DNA of 64,000 nucleotides from Maritalea mobilis (GCF_004363175.1 NZ_SNYR01000001.1:558001-622000); one strand, 5' to 3'. Counted from the first letter of the stretch, positions 17,896 through 27,359 are shown. A program made the numbers and translations. Notes: generated by a model not told the origin, from the sequence alone.

Positions 17896-19248
17896 ATGAA
17901 CCAGAACCCAACCATTGGACTTGTGAGCCTTGGCTGCCCAAAGGCGCTCGTCGATTCAGAACGCATTTTGACCACCCTGCGGGCGCAGGGGTACAATTTC
18001 TCGCACTCCTATGAGGGTGCGGATTTGGTGATCGTCAACACATGCGGCTTTTTGGACAGCGCCAAAGCCGAAAGCCTTGAGGCCATCGGCGAAGCTATCA
18101 ATGAAAATGGCAAAGTGGTCGTTACTGGCTGCTTAGGCACCGAAGAGCAATTGATCCGCGACACACACCCAAAAGTGCTCGCCGTCTCCGGCCCACATCA
18201 ATATGAAGCGGTGGTGGAAGCGGTGCATGAAAATCTGCCGCCCGTGCACAAGCCATTCGAAGACCTTGTGCCAGCAGATGGATTGCGCCTAACGCCGCGC
18301 CATTATGCCTATCTGAAGATTTCGGAAGGCTGTTCCAACCGCTGCACCTTCTGCATCATTCCGTCTATCCGCGGCGATTTGCAGTCGCGTCCGGTAGCCA
18401 GCGTGCTTTATGAAGCCGAACGGCTGGTGAAAGCGGGCGTGAAAGAAATCATGGTGATTTCACAAGACACAAGCGCTTACGGCCAAGACATTAAATATGC
18501 CACCTCCCGCTTTCATAAGCGAGATGTGGAAGCGCGGTTCCACAATCTCTGCGAAGAGCTGGGCGAATTGGATGCATGGGTGCGCTTGCACTATGTTTAC
18601 CCCTATCCGCATGTGGACAAGACCATCCCGCTGATGGCCGAAGGCAAAATCTTGCCGTACCTCGACATTCCATTCCAGCACGCAGCGCCAAATGTGCTTA
18701 AAGCCATGCGCCGCCCGGCCAATCAGGTCAAAACCGCAGATCGTATCAAACACTGGCGCGACATCTGCCCTGATCTCGCGATCCGGTCCACCTTCATCGT
18801 GGGCTTCCCGGGTGAAACGGAAGACGACTTCGAGCAATTGCTGGATTGGCTGGACGAAACCCAAATTGATCGCTTGGGGGCATTCCAATATGAGCCTGTG
18901 ACTGGCGCCGTGGCCAATGAGATTGAAGGCGCTGTGCCCGACGAAATCAAGCAAGATCGCTATGATCGCTTGATGGTGAAAGCACAAGCCATTTCCGCAG
19001 AGCGGTTGCGCCAGAAAGTTGGCCGCGAGATTGACGTGCTGATCGACGATGTCGCACCGGAAGATAACCGCGCCCTCGGCCGAAGCCAATGGGATGCACC
19101 AGATATTGATGGCCAAGTGTTTATCGACGATGTTCAAGGCGTAAAGCCCGGCGACATGGTGAAGGTCAAACTGGTCGATAGCGACGAGTATGATTTGTTC
19201 GGCGAGCCTACACAGCCTGAATTTGTGGCGAAACCTGCAGCCGAATAA
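17896..19248 (+). CDS. rimO: Ribosomal protein uS12 methylthiotransferase RimO
   Basis: RimO is a radical SAM enzyme that methylthiolates the conserved aspartate of ribosomal protein S12. The ATG at 17896 gives 450 residues and places the family start ([16 protein letters not shown]) correctly; longer in-frame starts reach back to the preceding gene. The N-terminal UPF0004 domain has its cysteines (Cys in LGCPK, NTCGF, TGCLG), and the radical SAM motif CxxxCxxC is [12 protein letters not shown]-terminal TRAM domain ends the protein. Its stop overlaps the folP start by one base (TAATG). Confidence 0.97.
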   Translation: MNQNPTIGLVSLGCPKALVDSERILTTLRAQGYNFSHSYEGADLVIVNTCGFLDSAKAESLEAIGEAINENGKVVVTGCLGTEEQLIRDTHPKVLAVSGPHQYEAVVEAVHENLPPVHKPFEDLVPADGLRLTPRHYAYLKISEGCSNRCTFCIIPSIRGDLQSRPVASVLYEAERLVKAGVKEIMVISQDTSAYGQDIKYATSRFHKRDVEARFHNLCEELGELDAWVRLHYVYPYPHVDKTIPLMAEGKILPYLDIPFQHAAPNVLKAMRRPANQVKTADRIKHWRDICPDLAIRSTFIVGFPGETEDDFEQLLDWLDETQIDRLGAFQYEPVTGAVANEIEGAVPDEIKQDRYDRLMVKAQAISAERLRQKVGREIDVLIDDVAPEDNRALGRSQWDAPDIDGQVFIDDVQGVKPGDMVKVKLVDSDEYDLFGEPTQPEFVAKPAAE

Positions 19249-20099
19249 TGCATCAGGAATTCAAATGGCAGCTCAAGTCGGGTGAAATCACACTGGGGCG
19301 CGATCCCCTTGTGATGGGCATTCTCAACGTCACGCCCGACAGCTTTTCTGACGGGGGTGACTTCACCGACCGTGAGAAGATTATCGCACAAGCCCAAAAG
19401 ATGGTCGCCGAAGGCGCACATATTCTGGACATTGGCGGCGAGAGCACCCGCCCCGGCTCAGAAGCTGTGGCCGCACAAGAAGAGCTCGACCGCGTATTGC
19501 CAGCCATTGATGCTCTCAAAGAATCAGGCATCACAGCCCCCATCTCTATCGACAGCTATAAAGCCATTGTGGGCCAGCAAGCCATGGAAGCCGGAGCTGA
19601 GACCATCAATGATGTATGGGGCTTTCAGCGCGATCCAGAACTGGCCGACGTCGCTGCCCACTATGGTTGCCCAGCCATTTTGATGCACTGGGACCCTGAC
19701 CGAGATCGCGAAAAAGACCTGATCGGCGAGATGAATCGTTTCTTTGAGAAGAGCCTGCAAATCGCTGAAAAAGCTGGCATTTCCAAGTCGCAAATCGCTT
19801 TGGACCCCGGCTTCGGCTTTGCCAAAAACTTTGACGAAAATTACGAGTTGCTGCGCCGGGTAGATGAGCTACATGCTCTTGGCTATCCGCTGCTGATTGG
19901 TACGTCTCGCAAATCCATGTTCGGCAAATTGCTGGGCAATACCCCAAAAGAACGGGTTGCGGCCACCACCGCCTCTACGGTACTTGCATATGAAAAAGGC
20001 GCGCATATATTCCGCGTGCACGATGTGCGCGAGAATCTCGACGCACTGCAAGTCGCCAAGGCCATGCTCTATGGCCCGCCACCGCCAAAGGACGTTTAA
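19248..20099 (+). CDS. folP: Dihydropteroate synthase FolP
   Basis: FolP joins 6-hydroxymethyl-dihydropterin pyrophosphate to p-aminobenzoate in folate synthesis and is the sulfonamide target. The 283-residue chain shows MGILNVTPDSFSDGG, IGGESTRPGSE, INDVWGF and the LIGTSRKSM signature of the TIM-barrel active site. It overlaps rimO by one base and is followed one base later by folB, so rimO-folP-folB-folK form one unit. Confidence 0.97.
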   Translation: MHQEFKWQLKSGEITLGRDPLVMGILNVTPDSFSDGGDFTDREKIIAQAQKMVAEGAHILDIGGESTRPGSEAVAAQEELDRVLPAIDALKESGITAPISIDSYKAIVGQQAMEAGAETINDVWGFQRDPELADVAAHYGCPAILMHWDPDRDREKDLIGEMNRFFEKSLQIAEKAGISKSQIALDPGFGFAKNFDENYELLRRVDELHALGYPLLIGTSRKSMFGKLLGNTPKERVAATTASTVLAYEKGAHIFRVHDVRENLDALQVAKAMLYGPPPPKDV

Positions 20100-20100
20100 T

Positions 20101-20490
20101 ATGGTTCGCACTGACCGTATCGAAGATAAGATCATCCTCTCCGACCTCGCCTTTTATGGCTATCACGGGGTGATGATGGAAGAAAACACATTGGGCCAGC
20201 GCTTTCGCATTGACCTTGAATGTGGCGTGGACTTGCGCGAACCAGGCAAAAGCGATGATGTGGAAACAACCATCTCCTATGCCGACATTTTTGAATTGCT
20301 GCATGAAGCCATCACCGAAACCCGCTTCAAACTGATTGAAGCGCTGGGCCAACATATTGTTGATCGGCTGTTTGAGGCCTTCCCGACAATCGAATGGATC
20401 AAAGTGCGCGTGCGCAAGCCAGAGGCACCGATTCCCGTTGTATCTGGCGAATTCGCCATCGAAATCGTTCGAGACCGGGAGACAGCATAA
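20101..20490 (+). CDS. folB: Dihydroneopterin aldolase FolB
   Basis: FolB cleaves dihydroneopterin to 6-hydroxymethyl-dihydropterin. The 129-residue product has the expected length and the segments LSDLAFYGYHGVMMEE (with the family glutamate), TTISYADIF and EALGQHIVDRLF. The ATG at 20101 is chosen for family length and because it follows folP directly. Its stop codon overlaps the folK ATG by one base. It should act just before FolK in the same pathway. Confidence 0.95.
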   Translation: MVRTDRIEDKIILSDLAFYGYHGVMMEENTLGQRFRIDLECGVDLREPGKSDDVETTISYADIFELLHEAITETRFKLIEALGQHIVDRLFEAFPTIEWIKVRVRKPEAPIPVVSGEFAIEIVRDRETA

Positions 20491-20936
20491 TGGCACGTGC
20501 TTGGCTGGCCCTTGGGGCAAATATTGGCCGTCCGCGCGCCCAATTGAAGGAAGCGCTACGCCGACTGGATGCGCACCCGGACATTCACATCATCAAGAAA
20601 TCGACCATCATCGAGACCGACCCTTGGGGCAAAACCGATCAAAATCCATTTCTGAACATGGCGATTGAGATTGAAACATCGCTCGGCCCCGAAGGGTTGT
20701 TGGATGCTGGCTTGATGATTGAAGAAGCCATGGGCCGCAAACGCGACGAAAAATGGGGCCCTCGCCTCATCGACATCGATGTGATCGCCTATGGCCGGAA
20801 AGTTATCCAAACGGAACGCTTGTCCATTCCGCATCCCTATGCCCACGAACGCAGCTTCGTGACTGATCCACTGGAAGAAATCGAGCCTGCTATTGTGGAA
20901 TGGCTGCGCGAGCATGCAGCTAAATCACAAAGCTAG
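20490..20936 (+). CDS. folK: HPPK, 2-amino-4-hydroxy-6-hydroxymethyldihydropteridine pyrophosphokinase FolK
   Basis: FolK transfers pyrophosphate from ATP to 6-hydroxymethyl-dihydropterin, making the FolP substrate. The 148-residue chain begins WLALGANIG, has the DPWGKTDQNPFLNM loop and the Mg-binding signature GPRLIDIDVIAYG, then IPHPYAHERSFV. The ATG overlaps the folB stop. It is the last gene of the folate cluster; a weak terminator and a repeat cluster follow. Confidence 0.96.
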   Translation: MARAWLALGANIGRPRAQLKEALRRLDAHPDIHIIKKSTIIETDPWGKTDQNPFLNMAIEIETSLGPEGLLDAGLMIEEAMGRKRDEKWGPRLIDIDVIAYGRKVIQTERLSIPHPYAHERSFVTDPLEEIEPAIVEWLREHAAKSQS

Positions 20937-20958
20937 ATCAGATGGTTAGCTGATTTTT
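20931..20958 (+). terminator. Weak terminator at the folK stop codon
   Basis: Two alternative 5-bp pairings (AGCTA/TAGCT, or ATCAG/CTGAT) overlap the folK stop and are followed by five T residues. The stem is short, so termination may be incomplete. Confidence 0.35.
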
Positions 20959-21001
20959 CGGAATCAGAATTTTAGATTCAACACTAATCTCTCCGCCGTC
21001 A

Positions 21002-21244
21002 CCCCAAGACTTGATCTTGGGGGCCAATTCACATATCCGCTCGAAGAAGCGCTGAGGTTTTCCTCACATACCTTTCGATAAGCGGAAGGCTCAAATGGAT
21101 TGCAAGATCAAGTCTTGCAATGACGTGGTGGTTAGTGGCGATGTGGTGCTTCTAAAATTTGGGTATTGGTCCCGGCTCAAGGCCGGGACGGCCACAAGGG
21201 GTTTGGCCTACTTATGAGTTCGGCTGCCCCGGACTTGATCCGGG
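21002..21244. repeat. Cluster of four REP-like palindromic elements with a common CTTGA loop
   Basis: The 344-base gap between folK and the ATP12 gene has no gene but holds four hairpins. They lie at 21002-21022 (arms CCCCAAGA/TCTTGGGG), 21099-21121 (ATTGCAAGA/TCTTGCAAT), 21169-21189 (GTCCCGGC/GCCGGGAC) and 21228-21244 (CCCGGA/TCCGGG). Each loop is CTTGA or its complement TCAAG. The first and last face one way, the two middle ones the other, and most are flanked by CCAAT on the same side. Arm sequences differ but remain self-complementary. This resembles the extragenic palindromes common in alphaproteobacterial genomes. Confidence 0.85.
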
Positions 21245-21280
21245 CCAATCTTCAAAATAAAATTTAAATCAAAGACTTAG

Positions 21281-22063
21281 TTAAACATCCAGACTCAAAA
21301 GTTCAAACAAGCGGACAGCGGCATCATAGTCTTGCCGCTTAAAGGCGCGCATGGCCATGGCTTGATCATCTTCGCCCCATTGGCTGGCCTGATAATCTTC
21401 ATCCACATAGGCAGCGGCCCACACTTGCTCAGTCTCAAAGTGCCCTTCGCGCAGGCCAATCGCCAACAAGGCAGAGCCTGTGATCGCGGTGATTGACATG
21501 GCGGCAAAGGCCGAGAACAAGCCGTAGCGCTGCACGAGCTTGTCAATTTTCTGCAGACTTTCTGCGGGCTGCGCCACATGCATCACGCCGCCAGCCAGTT
21601 CAAACTTGGCACCATGTTCACTCTCAAACACATCCAGTGGCGCATCCCAATGCTCGCGCTGTAGATCGACCAAGCTTTCCGGCCCTTCAGCGCGGTAAAA
21701 CAGCAAGTCGTTGCCAGCATATTTCAGCAGTTCAGCGCGCACGGCATCCAAATGCTCGTCCCCACTCTCAACAATGGTGTTGCACAGCCGAGTTAGCGGC
21801 ATTTTTGCGGGGTCGATCTTCTCTTCCGACGCAGCCCACTCATCAGCCACTTGCTGAGCCAGTGTCGCATCAGGAAATCCTACAGTCTTCTTGCCGGGCG
21901 TTTTGATCGGCTTGCCATCGAGCAACACCCGATGCTGCCCATCCTGCTCGTCTGTTGAGACGTTTTTATAGAAACGCTTGGGCAATGGCTGCTTCGCATG
22001 TTCCTGCGCGCGCCCATAGCCATCTTTGATATGTGCTTCCGCTTCTTCTAAAATTTCCCGCAT
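21281..22063 (-). CDS. ATP12 family F1-ATPase assembly chaperone
   Basis: ATP12 (ATPAF2) binds the F1 alpha subunit during ATP synthase assembly in mitochondria, and alphaproteobacteria carry the bacterial relatives. The 260-residue chain has the N-terminal KRFYKNVSTDE segment, LLDGKPIKTPGKK and the conserved DEWAASEEKIDP, MPLTRLCNT and DLLFYRAEGPESLV stretches. The ATG overlaps the stop of the HAD hydrolase gene (TAATG). It is the last gene of a seven-gene leftward operon that begins with degP. No ATP synthase gene is in the window. Confidence 0.92.
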   Translation of the reverse strand: MREILEEAEAHIKDGYGRAQEHAKQPLPKRFYKNVSTDEQDGQHRVLLDGKPIKTPGKKTVGFPDATLAQQVADEWAASEEKIDPAKMPLTRLCNTIVESGDEHLDAVRAELLKYAGNDLLFYRAEGPESLVDLQREHWDAPLDVFESEHGAKFELAGGVMHVAQPAESLQKIDKLVQRYGLFSAFAAMSITAITGSALLAIGLREGHFETEQVWAAAYVDEDYQASQWGEDDQAMAMRAFKRQDYDAAVRLFELLSLDV

Positions 22064-22725
22064 TAGCCAATCAGTCCATCAATCGCTTCGTCAATATGCT
22101 CATATTTATCGATCACAATATCGGCGCCATGCTCCAGCAAATCCGCTTTATCGTGATAGCCCCACGCCACGCCAATCGCCTTCACATTTGCAGCCTTGGC
22201 CATTTGCATGTCAAAGCGCGTGTCCCCCACCATCACGGTGCGGTTAACTTCAACACCCGTTTCATTGATCGCATTGTGCAACATGCCCGGATGCGGCTTT
22301 GACGGGTTATTGTCCGCCGCCTGCAGCGTCACAAAATGATGGCCGAAATCATGATTGTCGAACAGGCGATGCACGCCGCGCAAATGTTTGCCGGTGGCGA
22401 TTCCCAACAAGGTCGTATCCTGCGCGCCCAATCGGTGGATCGCGTCATAAGCACCGTCATAAATATGCTCAATATGCGGCTCGTCGGTCACCTTGCCAAA
22501 GAAATAGTCGCGATAATGCCCGGCAAGTTGATCGACCATCGCGTCATCAGGCTCTTCCAACAAATGACCGATGGCGGTTTCCAGCTTCAAACCAATGCCA
22601 TGGCGCACCGCTTCTGGTGTCGGCAAAGCCAGCTTTTCCTTGTCGAAGGCATATAGCGCCGCATCAATAATAATATGGGCACTGTCAACAATGGTGCCAT
22701 CTACGTCAAAAACAACAAGCCTCAT
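22063..22725 (-). CDS. HAD-superfamily hydrolase, phosphoglycolate phosphatase-like
   Basis: The 220-residue protein is a HAD subfamily IA phosphatase. It has the nucleophile motif VFDVDGTIVDSA, a helical cap (about 20-85), the second motif near LLGIATGK, the lysine in NPSKPHPGM and the acidic motif VMVGDTRFDM. Phosphoglycolate phosphatase (Gph) is the closest common annotation, but members of this group take many small phosphates. It overlaps the DUF1801 gene by four bases (ATGA) and the ATP12 gene by one. Confidence 0.88.
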   Translation of the reverse strand: MRLVVFDVDGTIVDSAHIIIDAALYAFDKEKLALPTPEAVRHGIGLKLETAIGHLLEEPDDAMVDQLAGHYRDYFFGKVTDEPHIEHIYDGAYDAIHRLGAQDTTLLGIATGKHLRGVHRLFDNHDFGHHFVTLQAADNNPSKPHPGMLHNAINETGVEVNRTVMVGDTRFDMQMAKAANVKAIGVAWGYHDKADLLEHGADIVIDKYEHIDEAIDGLIG

Positions 22726-23099
22726 AATTTCTCCGCCTTCGCCCGCAATCCTTCGTCTGGCAATGTTTCATCATACGCAATAGCTGCCTGAATCAACTCG
22801 TTCAGCCCCGGCTGATCTAGATCAGACAGTTTGCGTATCTTCACATGCCGCATGCTTTTGCCTGTACCTTCCAACAGCTTGTGCTGGTCGGCCAACTTGC
22901 TGCCCATGTAAAACTGAATATTGACGTGCTGCTTCTGCCCGCAAACTGAAATCAACGTAGAATTGCCAACGAAGGATGGGAACCCCCAACGTCTCATCTT
23001 GCCAAGGTTTGGTACCTGTTCCAACACCCAGTCATAGCTGGCTTGCGCCAACAATTTGACCTCATCTTCCAGTTTTTCAAAATGCGAGAGATCAGCCAT
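22722..23099 (-). CDS. DUF1801 (YdhG-like) domain protein
   Basis: The ATG at 23099 gives 125 residues; it overlaps the rluC stop by one base. The chain resembles DUF1801/YdhG proteins: MRRWGFPSFVGNSTLISVCGQKQHVNIQFYMG-like hydrophobic core strands and a LEGTGKSMRHVKI segment. The family fold is related to iron-chaperone-like proteins such as Fra, but its biochemical role is not settled. Tight packing in the operon suggests co-expression rather than a shared pathway. Confidence 0.85.
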   Translation of the reverse strand: MADLSHFEKLEDEVKLLAQASYDWVLEQVPNLGKMRRWGFPSFVGNSTLISVCGQKQHVNIQFYMGSKLADQHKLLEGTGKSMRHVKIRKLSDLDQPGLNELIQAAIAYDETLPDEGLRAKAEKL

Positions 23100-24091
23100 C
23101 AATCTTCATCCAGTTCCTCATCATTCGGGTCATATTGTGCCGCATTGAAACCGAACAAATCAAATGTCTGCTGCATATGCGCAGGCAATGGTGCGGTAAT
23201 GTCCAACCGATGGCCATTTGGCAGAGGAAGTGCCAACCGACGGGCATGCAAATGCAAACCTTCGCCAATTCCTTCTGGCTTTTCCCAGTTTTCAATGGAG
23301 AAATAGCGCGGATCATTGATGATCGGCGTTTTCATTTGCGCCATATGCACCCGCAATTGGTGCGTACGGCCAGTGACAGGCTTCAAGGTGACCCAAGCCA
23401 CGCGCGTGGCGGCATCATCGGTTACAGAATAATGGGTGATGGAGTGCTGCGCGCCCTCTTCGCCCTGCTGCACCACATGCATTTGCTCGCCATCTTCAGT
23501 GGCACGACGTGCCAAGAAGCAAGAGATTTTGCCTTGCTTTGGCGTCGGCATATGCGCCGTAACCGCCCAATAAATTTTACGCGCTGACCGCGAACGGAAA
23601 ATCTTGCCGAAATGCGATGCGGCAGATCGGGTTTTCGCCACGAGCAAGCAGCCAGATGTATCCCGGTCCAACCGGTGCACCAAGCGCGGCTTTTCGCCCT
23701 TTTTGTTGGGGATGCTTTCGAGCATTTTGTCCAAATGCCTTTTGGTGCCCGTACCGCCTTGCACCGCAAGGCCGTGTGGCTTATTCAACACCAAAATCTG
23801 ATCATCTTCATAAAGCGTAATGTCGCGTAAGAACTGCACGTCTTTTTCATTGATCGGCTTTGGCTTGCTCGGCTTCACCCCAGCATCGGCAATCGGCGGC
23901 ACCCGCACAGTCTGGCCCGTTTCCAAACGCTGATTGGCCTTCACACGGCCTTTATCCACCCGCACTTCGCCTTTGCGAATAATCCGGTTGAGGCGCGAAA
24001 ACGGCAATTCAGGGAAATGGATGGAAAACCAGCGGTCCAGCCGCATGCCATCTTCTTCCTGCGTCACTTTTCGATGTTGAACACCACTCAT
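23099..24091 (-). CDS. rluC: RluC/RluA-family 23S rRNA pseudouridine synthase
   Basis: The 330-residue protein has an N-terminal S4 RNA-binding domain (about 10-75, RLDRWFSIHFPELPFSRL) and a catalytic domain with HRLDRDTSGCLLVAK, whose aspartate is the family nucleophile, and GRTHQLRVHM. This matches RluC, which modifies 23S rRNA positions 955, 2504 and 2580 in E. coli. Which positions apply here cannot be read from sequence. The gene overlaps crcB by four bases. Confidence 0.92.
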   Translation of the reverse strand: MSGVQHRKVTQEEDGMRLDRWFSIHFPELPFSRLNRIIRKGEVRVDKGRVKANQRLETGQTVRVPPIADAGVKPSKPKPINEKDVQFLRDITLYEDDQILVLNKPHGLAVQGGTGTKRHLDKMLESIPNKKGEKPRLVHRLDRDTSGCLLVAKTRSAASHFGKIFRSRSARKIYWAVTAHMPTPKQGKISCFLARRATEDGEQMHVVQQGEEGAQHSITHYSVTDDAATRVAWVTLKPVTGRTHQLRVHMAQMKTPIINDPRYFSIENWEKPEGIGEGLHLHARRLALPLPNGHRLDITAPLPAHMQQTFDLFGFNAAQYDPNDEELDED

Positions 24092-24468
24092 ATTGCACTC
24101 CCGCGCACCAACGCCATCGCCGCAAACAAAGCCGCGATGGACAAAATAACTGACAAGCCCACATAAAGCAGCGCAGACATGGTCTGCCCCCGCTCATAAA
24201 GGCTGATAAAATCTAGCGAAAAGGCCGAAAAGGTGGTGAACCCGCCACAAAAGCCCGTAGCCACCAGCAAACGCGCTGAGTGTGACCAGTCCGGCGTATG
24301 CCGCGCCAACAACGCGATCACCAGCCCCATGATAAAGGAGCCAACAATGTTCACCGCCAAGGTTGCAAATGGCCACCCAGTTAGCCCTAAGCGCATGATC
24401 AACTGACCAATGCCAAATCGCCCCATGGCCCCAAAAGCGCCACCTAAACCAACCAAAATGTAGGACAT
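24088..24468 (-). CDS. crcB: Fluoride-specific ion channel FluC (CrcB)
   Basis: FluC dimers export fluoride ions across the inner membrane. The 126-residue product has four membrane spans and the signatures GGAFGAMGRF and TGFCGGFTTFSAF, which line the pore and the central sodium site. Only one crcB is present, so it would form a homodimer. No fluoride riboswitch is recognisable upstream; the gene is 33 bases downstream of rarA, inside the operon. Confidence 0.96.
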   Translation of the reverse strand: MSYILVGLGGAFGAMGRFGIGQLIMRLGLTGWPFATLAVNIVGSFIMGLVIALLARHTPDWSHSARLLVATGFCGGFTTFSAFSLDFISLYERGQTMSALLYVGLSVILSIAALFAAMALVRGSAI

Positions 24469-24501
24469 GACTGTCCTTCCCGCTTCAAAAAAGATTTAGA
24501 G

Positions 24502-25830
24502 CTAGCTTTTGCCCGTTTGTCGCTTCAAACGCAAGCGTTTGAAATAGTCTATGCGCTTTTGCAAATCTCGCTCAAATCCACGCTCAACTGGCTCATAGAA
24601 TGTCTGCCGCCCCAATTTCTCCGGGAAATATTCCTGCCCTGAAAATGCGTCCGGCGCATCATGGTCATATTGATAGCCGTCGCCATAGCCTTCTGACTTC
24701 ATCAATTTGGTCGGCGCATTCAAAATCACTTTGGGTGGCGTGGGTGATCCGGTGGTCTTCGCCACGCGCATCGCATTGTTATAGGCATTATAAACCGCAT
24801 TGGATTTCGGCGCGAGTGCGAGGTAAACAGCAGCCTGCGCCAACGCCAGTTCGCCTTCCGGCGTGCCCAACATGTGAAACGCATCCCGCGCCGCCACACA
24901 TTGTGGCAAGGCTTGAGGGTCGGCCAAGCCAATATCCTCAACCGCCATGCGAATAAGCCGCCGCGCGATAAACATCGGGTCTTCCCCCGCCACCAGCATC
25001 CGCGACAAATAATAAAGCGCCGCGTCAGGATCTGACCCGCGAATGGTCTTATGCAACGCCGAAATCAAATTGTAATGACCGTCTTGTCCTTTGTCATAAA
25101 CAGGCGCACGCCGCTGCACCAAAGCCTCAAGTGCCTTCTGGTCCAGCACTTCATCTTCGCCAGTAGCCGCATAAACCTCTTCTAACAGGCCCAACAGCGC
25201 TCTGCCGTCGCCATCCGCCATCTCGTACAATGCGCGCCGCGCTTCGGCGTCTAGCGGCGCTTTACGGGCTTCCAGCTCTTCAGCGCGAGCAATCAGCTGC
25301 TCCGCCGCTTCATGCGTGTGCGATTTAAAACTCAATACCTGCGCACGAGACAAAAGCGCCGCATTGAGTTCAAAAGAAGGGTTTTCCGTTGTAGCGCCAA
25401 CGAGCACAATGGTGCCATCTTCCATCACCGGCAAAAAACTATCCTGCTGCGCCCGGTTAAACCGATGGATTTCATCCACGAACAGCAAAGTCTTTTTGCC
25501 ATTGGCCCGCATCTGTTTGGCAAGCTCAAATGTTTTTTTGAGATCGGCTACGCCAGAAAAAATCGCCGAAATTTGATGGAAATGATAATCTACCTGATCA
25601 GCCAAGAGCCGCGCAACGGTGGTTTTGCCAGACCCTGGCGGTCCCCAAAAAATCAACGAACCCAAGCGGCCCGCTTTGATCATGCGCGTCAAAACGCCGT
25701 CATCGCCCAGCAAATGGTCTTGCCCCACAACTTCTTCCAAAGTTTTGGGGCGCAACCGATCCGCTAAAGGTCGATCTTCAAATTGTTCATTGGGCGTCGA
25801 AGGTACATCTCCGCCAAACAAATCCGACAT
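24502..25830 (-). CDS. rarA: Replication-associated recombination protein RarA (MgsA)
   Basis: RarA is a AAA+ ATPase, related to clamp loaders and RuvB, that acts at stalled replication forks. The 442-residue chain begins with a short PIP-like/linker part, then RPKTLEEVVGQDHLLG, Walker A GPPGSGKTT, Walker B LFVDEIHRFN and the sensor 1 segment VGATTENPSFELN. The C-terminal MgsA domain includes LHKTIRGSDPDAALYYLSRML. It begins only 3 bases after the degP stop codon, a strong sign of co-transcription. Confidence 0.96.
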   Translation of the reverse strand: MSDLFGGDVPSTPNEQFEDRPLADRLRPKTLEEVVGQDHLLGDDGVLTRMIKAGRLGSLIFWGPPGSGKTTVARLLADQVDYHFHQISAIFSGVADLKKTFELAKQMRANGKKTLLFVDEIHRFNRAQQDSFLPVMEDGTIVLVGATTENPSFELNAALLSRAQVLSFKSHTHEAAEQLIARAEELEARKAPLDAEARRALYEMADGDGRALLGLLEEVYAATGEDEVLDQKALEALVQRRAPVYDKGQDGHYNLISALHKTIRGSDPDAALYYLSRMLVAGEDPMFIARRLIRMAVEDIGLADPQALPQCVAARDAFHMLGTPEGELALAQAAVYLALAPKSNAVYNAYNNAMRVAKTTGSPTPPKVILNAPTKLMKSEGYGDGYQYDHDAPDAFSGQEYFPEKLGRQTFYEPVERGFERDLQKRIDYFKRLRLKRQTGKS

Positions 25831-25833
25831 AGA

Positions 25834-27243
25834 CTATCCGCTGACAAACGAGTTTATAACCCGATTACCACGCTGAATGGTCAAACGCCAGCCGCGCGCG
25901 CCCTCGCCCACAAGCTCTTGGAAACGATCTAGTGAGAGATTCTGCTCGCCATTAAGCGAACGGATCACATCCCCCGGCCGCAAGCCAATGCGTTGGGCTG
26001 GAGAACCACGCTGCACCTGCAACACCAAAACACCTTCAAGATTTGCTGGCAGATCAAGTTCATCACGATAATAGCCATTCAATTGCACCAGCACCGCGCC
26101 GGTGAAGCGTGAGTTACCTTTTACCGTGATCTGACGAATCTCCGCGTCACGATCAACCTCTTGCAACGGCAAACGGAGCTCCATTTCCTGCCCACGGCGC
26201 AACACCAACAAATTGGCTTCGCCACCAACCGGTTTTGTCGACAAGCGGAAGTCAAATGCTTCGGGATCTTCAACCATGCGATCATCAAGCATCAAAATCA
26301 CGTCGCCCGAGCGCAAGCCAGCCGCATCCGCAGGCCCATTTGGATAGACCTCAGTCACCAACGCCCCACGATTGCGCGGCAGACCAACTGAGCGGGCAAT
26401 ATCACCCGTAACTTCTTGCAAACGCGCACCCAACCAAGGCCGCACCAGTTCGCCACCATTTTGCGCCGCATTCAGAATGAACTGCGCCATGCTGGACGGG
26501 ATGGCAAAGCCAATGCCGTTCGACCCGCCGGAGCGGGAGAAAATGGCTGTGTTGATACCGACCAACTTGCCATCCATATCAACCAAAGCGCCGCCTGAAT
26601 TGCCCGGATTAATGGCCGCATCAGTTTGAATAAAGAATTGGAAATCACTCACACCAACGCCTGTACGGGCCAAAGCGGAAACAATGCCGCTCGTTACCGT
26701 TTGCCCAACGCCAAAGGGGTTGCCAATAGCCAGCACCAAATCACCGACCAGTAAGTTTTCCGAATCTGCAAACTCAAGCGCCTGGAACCGCTCACCATTC
26801 GCATCTTTGATCTGCAGCACCGCCAAATCAGTCTTTTTATCCGCAAGCATCAATTCCGTATGATATTCGCGACCGTCAGCAAAACTCACACGAATATCGT
26901 CAGCGCCATCTACCACATGGAAGTTGGTAAGGATTGTGCCATCAGCCTGCACCACAACACCAGAGCCAAGCGATTGGCTTTTGCGCGGGCGTCGCTCAAA
27001 AAAAGGACTGTCATCGCCAAAGAACCGCTGGAAAAACGGATCATCAAACATTGAGTCGCGCTGAACCGTCATTTTCGTTGCATAGACATTCACCACTGAC
27101 GGCGAAGCCTTTTGCACCACAGGCGCATAGCTCAATTGCACCTGCGCCCTATTTTGCGGCACTTCACGCGCTTCTTGTGCCGCTACAGGCACACTCAGAG
27201 CAAAAAGGCTGAGCAAAATAATGAAAATGCGACGGTGCAACAT
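25834..27243 (-). CDS. degP: Do/DegP family periplasmic serine protease
   Basis: HtrA/DegP/DegQ-type enzymes degrade or hold misfolded envelope proteins. The 469-residue chain has a signal peptide ending near AQA, and a trypsin-like domain with catalytic His in NFHVVDG, Asp in KTDLAVLQI and Ser in NPGNSGGALVD. Two PDZ domains follow (about 270-360 and 375-460, GNRGALVTEVYPNGPA and GVLVLQVQRGSPA). It heads the operon degP-rarA-crcB-rluC-DUF1801-gph-atp12, starting about 90 bases after the terminator of the ribosomal operon. Whether it is DegP or DegQ in role is not resolvable. Confidence 0.95.
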   Translation of the reverse strand: MLHRRIFIILLSLFALSVPVAAQEAREVPQNRAQVQLSYAPVVQKASPSVVNVYATKMTVQRDSMFDDPFFQRFFGDDSPFFERRPRKSQSLGSGVVVQADGTILTNFHVVDGADDIRVSFADGREYHTELMLADKKTDLAVLQIKDANGERFQALEFADSENLLVGDLVLAIGNPFGVGQTVTSGIVSALARTGVGVSDFQFFIQTDAAINPGNSGGALVDMDGKLVGINTAIFSRSGGSNGIGFAIPSSMAQFILNAAQNGGELVRPWLGARLQEVTGDIARSVGLPRNRGALVTEVYPNGPADAAGLRSGDVILMLDDRMVEDPEAFDFRLSTKPVGGEANLLVLRRGQEMELRLPLQEVDRDAEIRQITVKGNSRFTGAVLVQLNGYYRDELDLPANLEGVLVLQVQRGSPAQRIGLRPGDVIRSLNGEQNLSLDRFQELVGEGARGWRLTIQRGNRVINSFVSG

Positions 27244-27325
27244 GGAATAAACTCCTCGAGCTTTGGCGTGTCGGTCCTGATCTTAAAACGCAATAAGGCA
27301 GATATAAGATCAAATTTGCATCAGA

Positions 27326-27359
27326 CAAAACAAAAGCGCCCCCAAAAAGGGAGCGCTTT
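27326..27359 (-). terminator. Terminator of the tuf-S10-spc-alpha ribosomal operon
   Basis: On the minus strand AAAGCGCTCCC pairs with GGGGGCGCTTT (27349-27359 with 27333-27343, one G:T wobble) around TTTTT and is followed by TGTTTTG. It lies about 27 bases after the rplQ stop codon. Confidence 0.8.

Noticed and set aside
18460-19137. 225-codon leftward frame inside rimO
   Set aside because: rimO is full-length with all motifs on the other strand; the antisense frame arises from codon bias.
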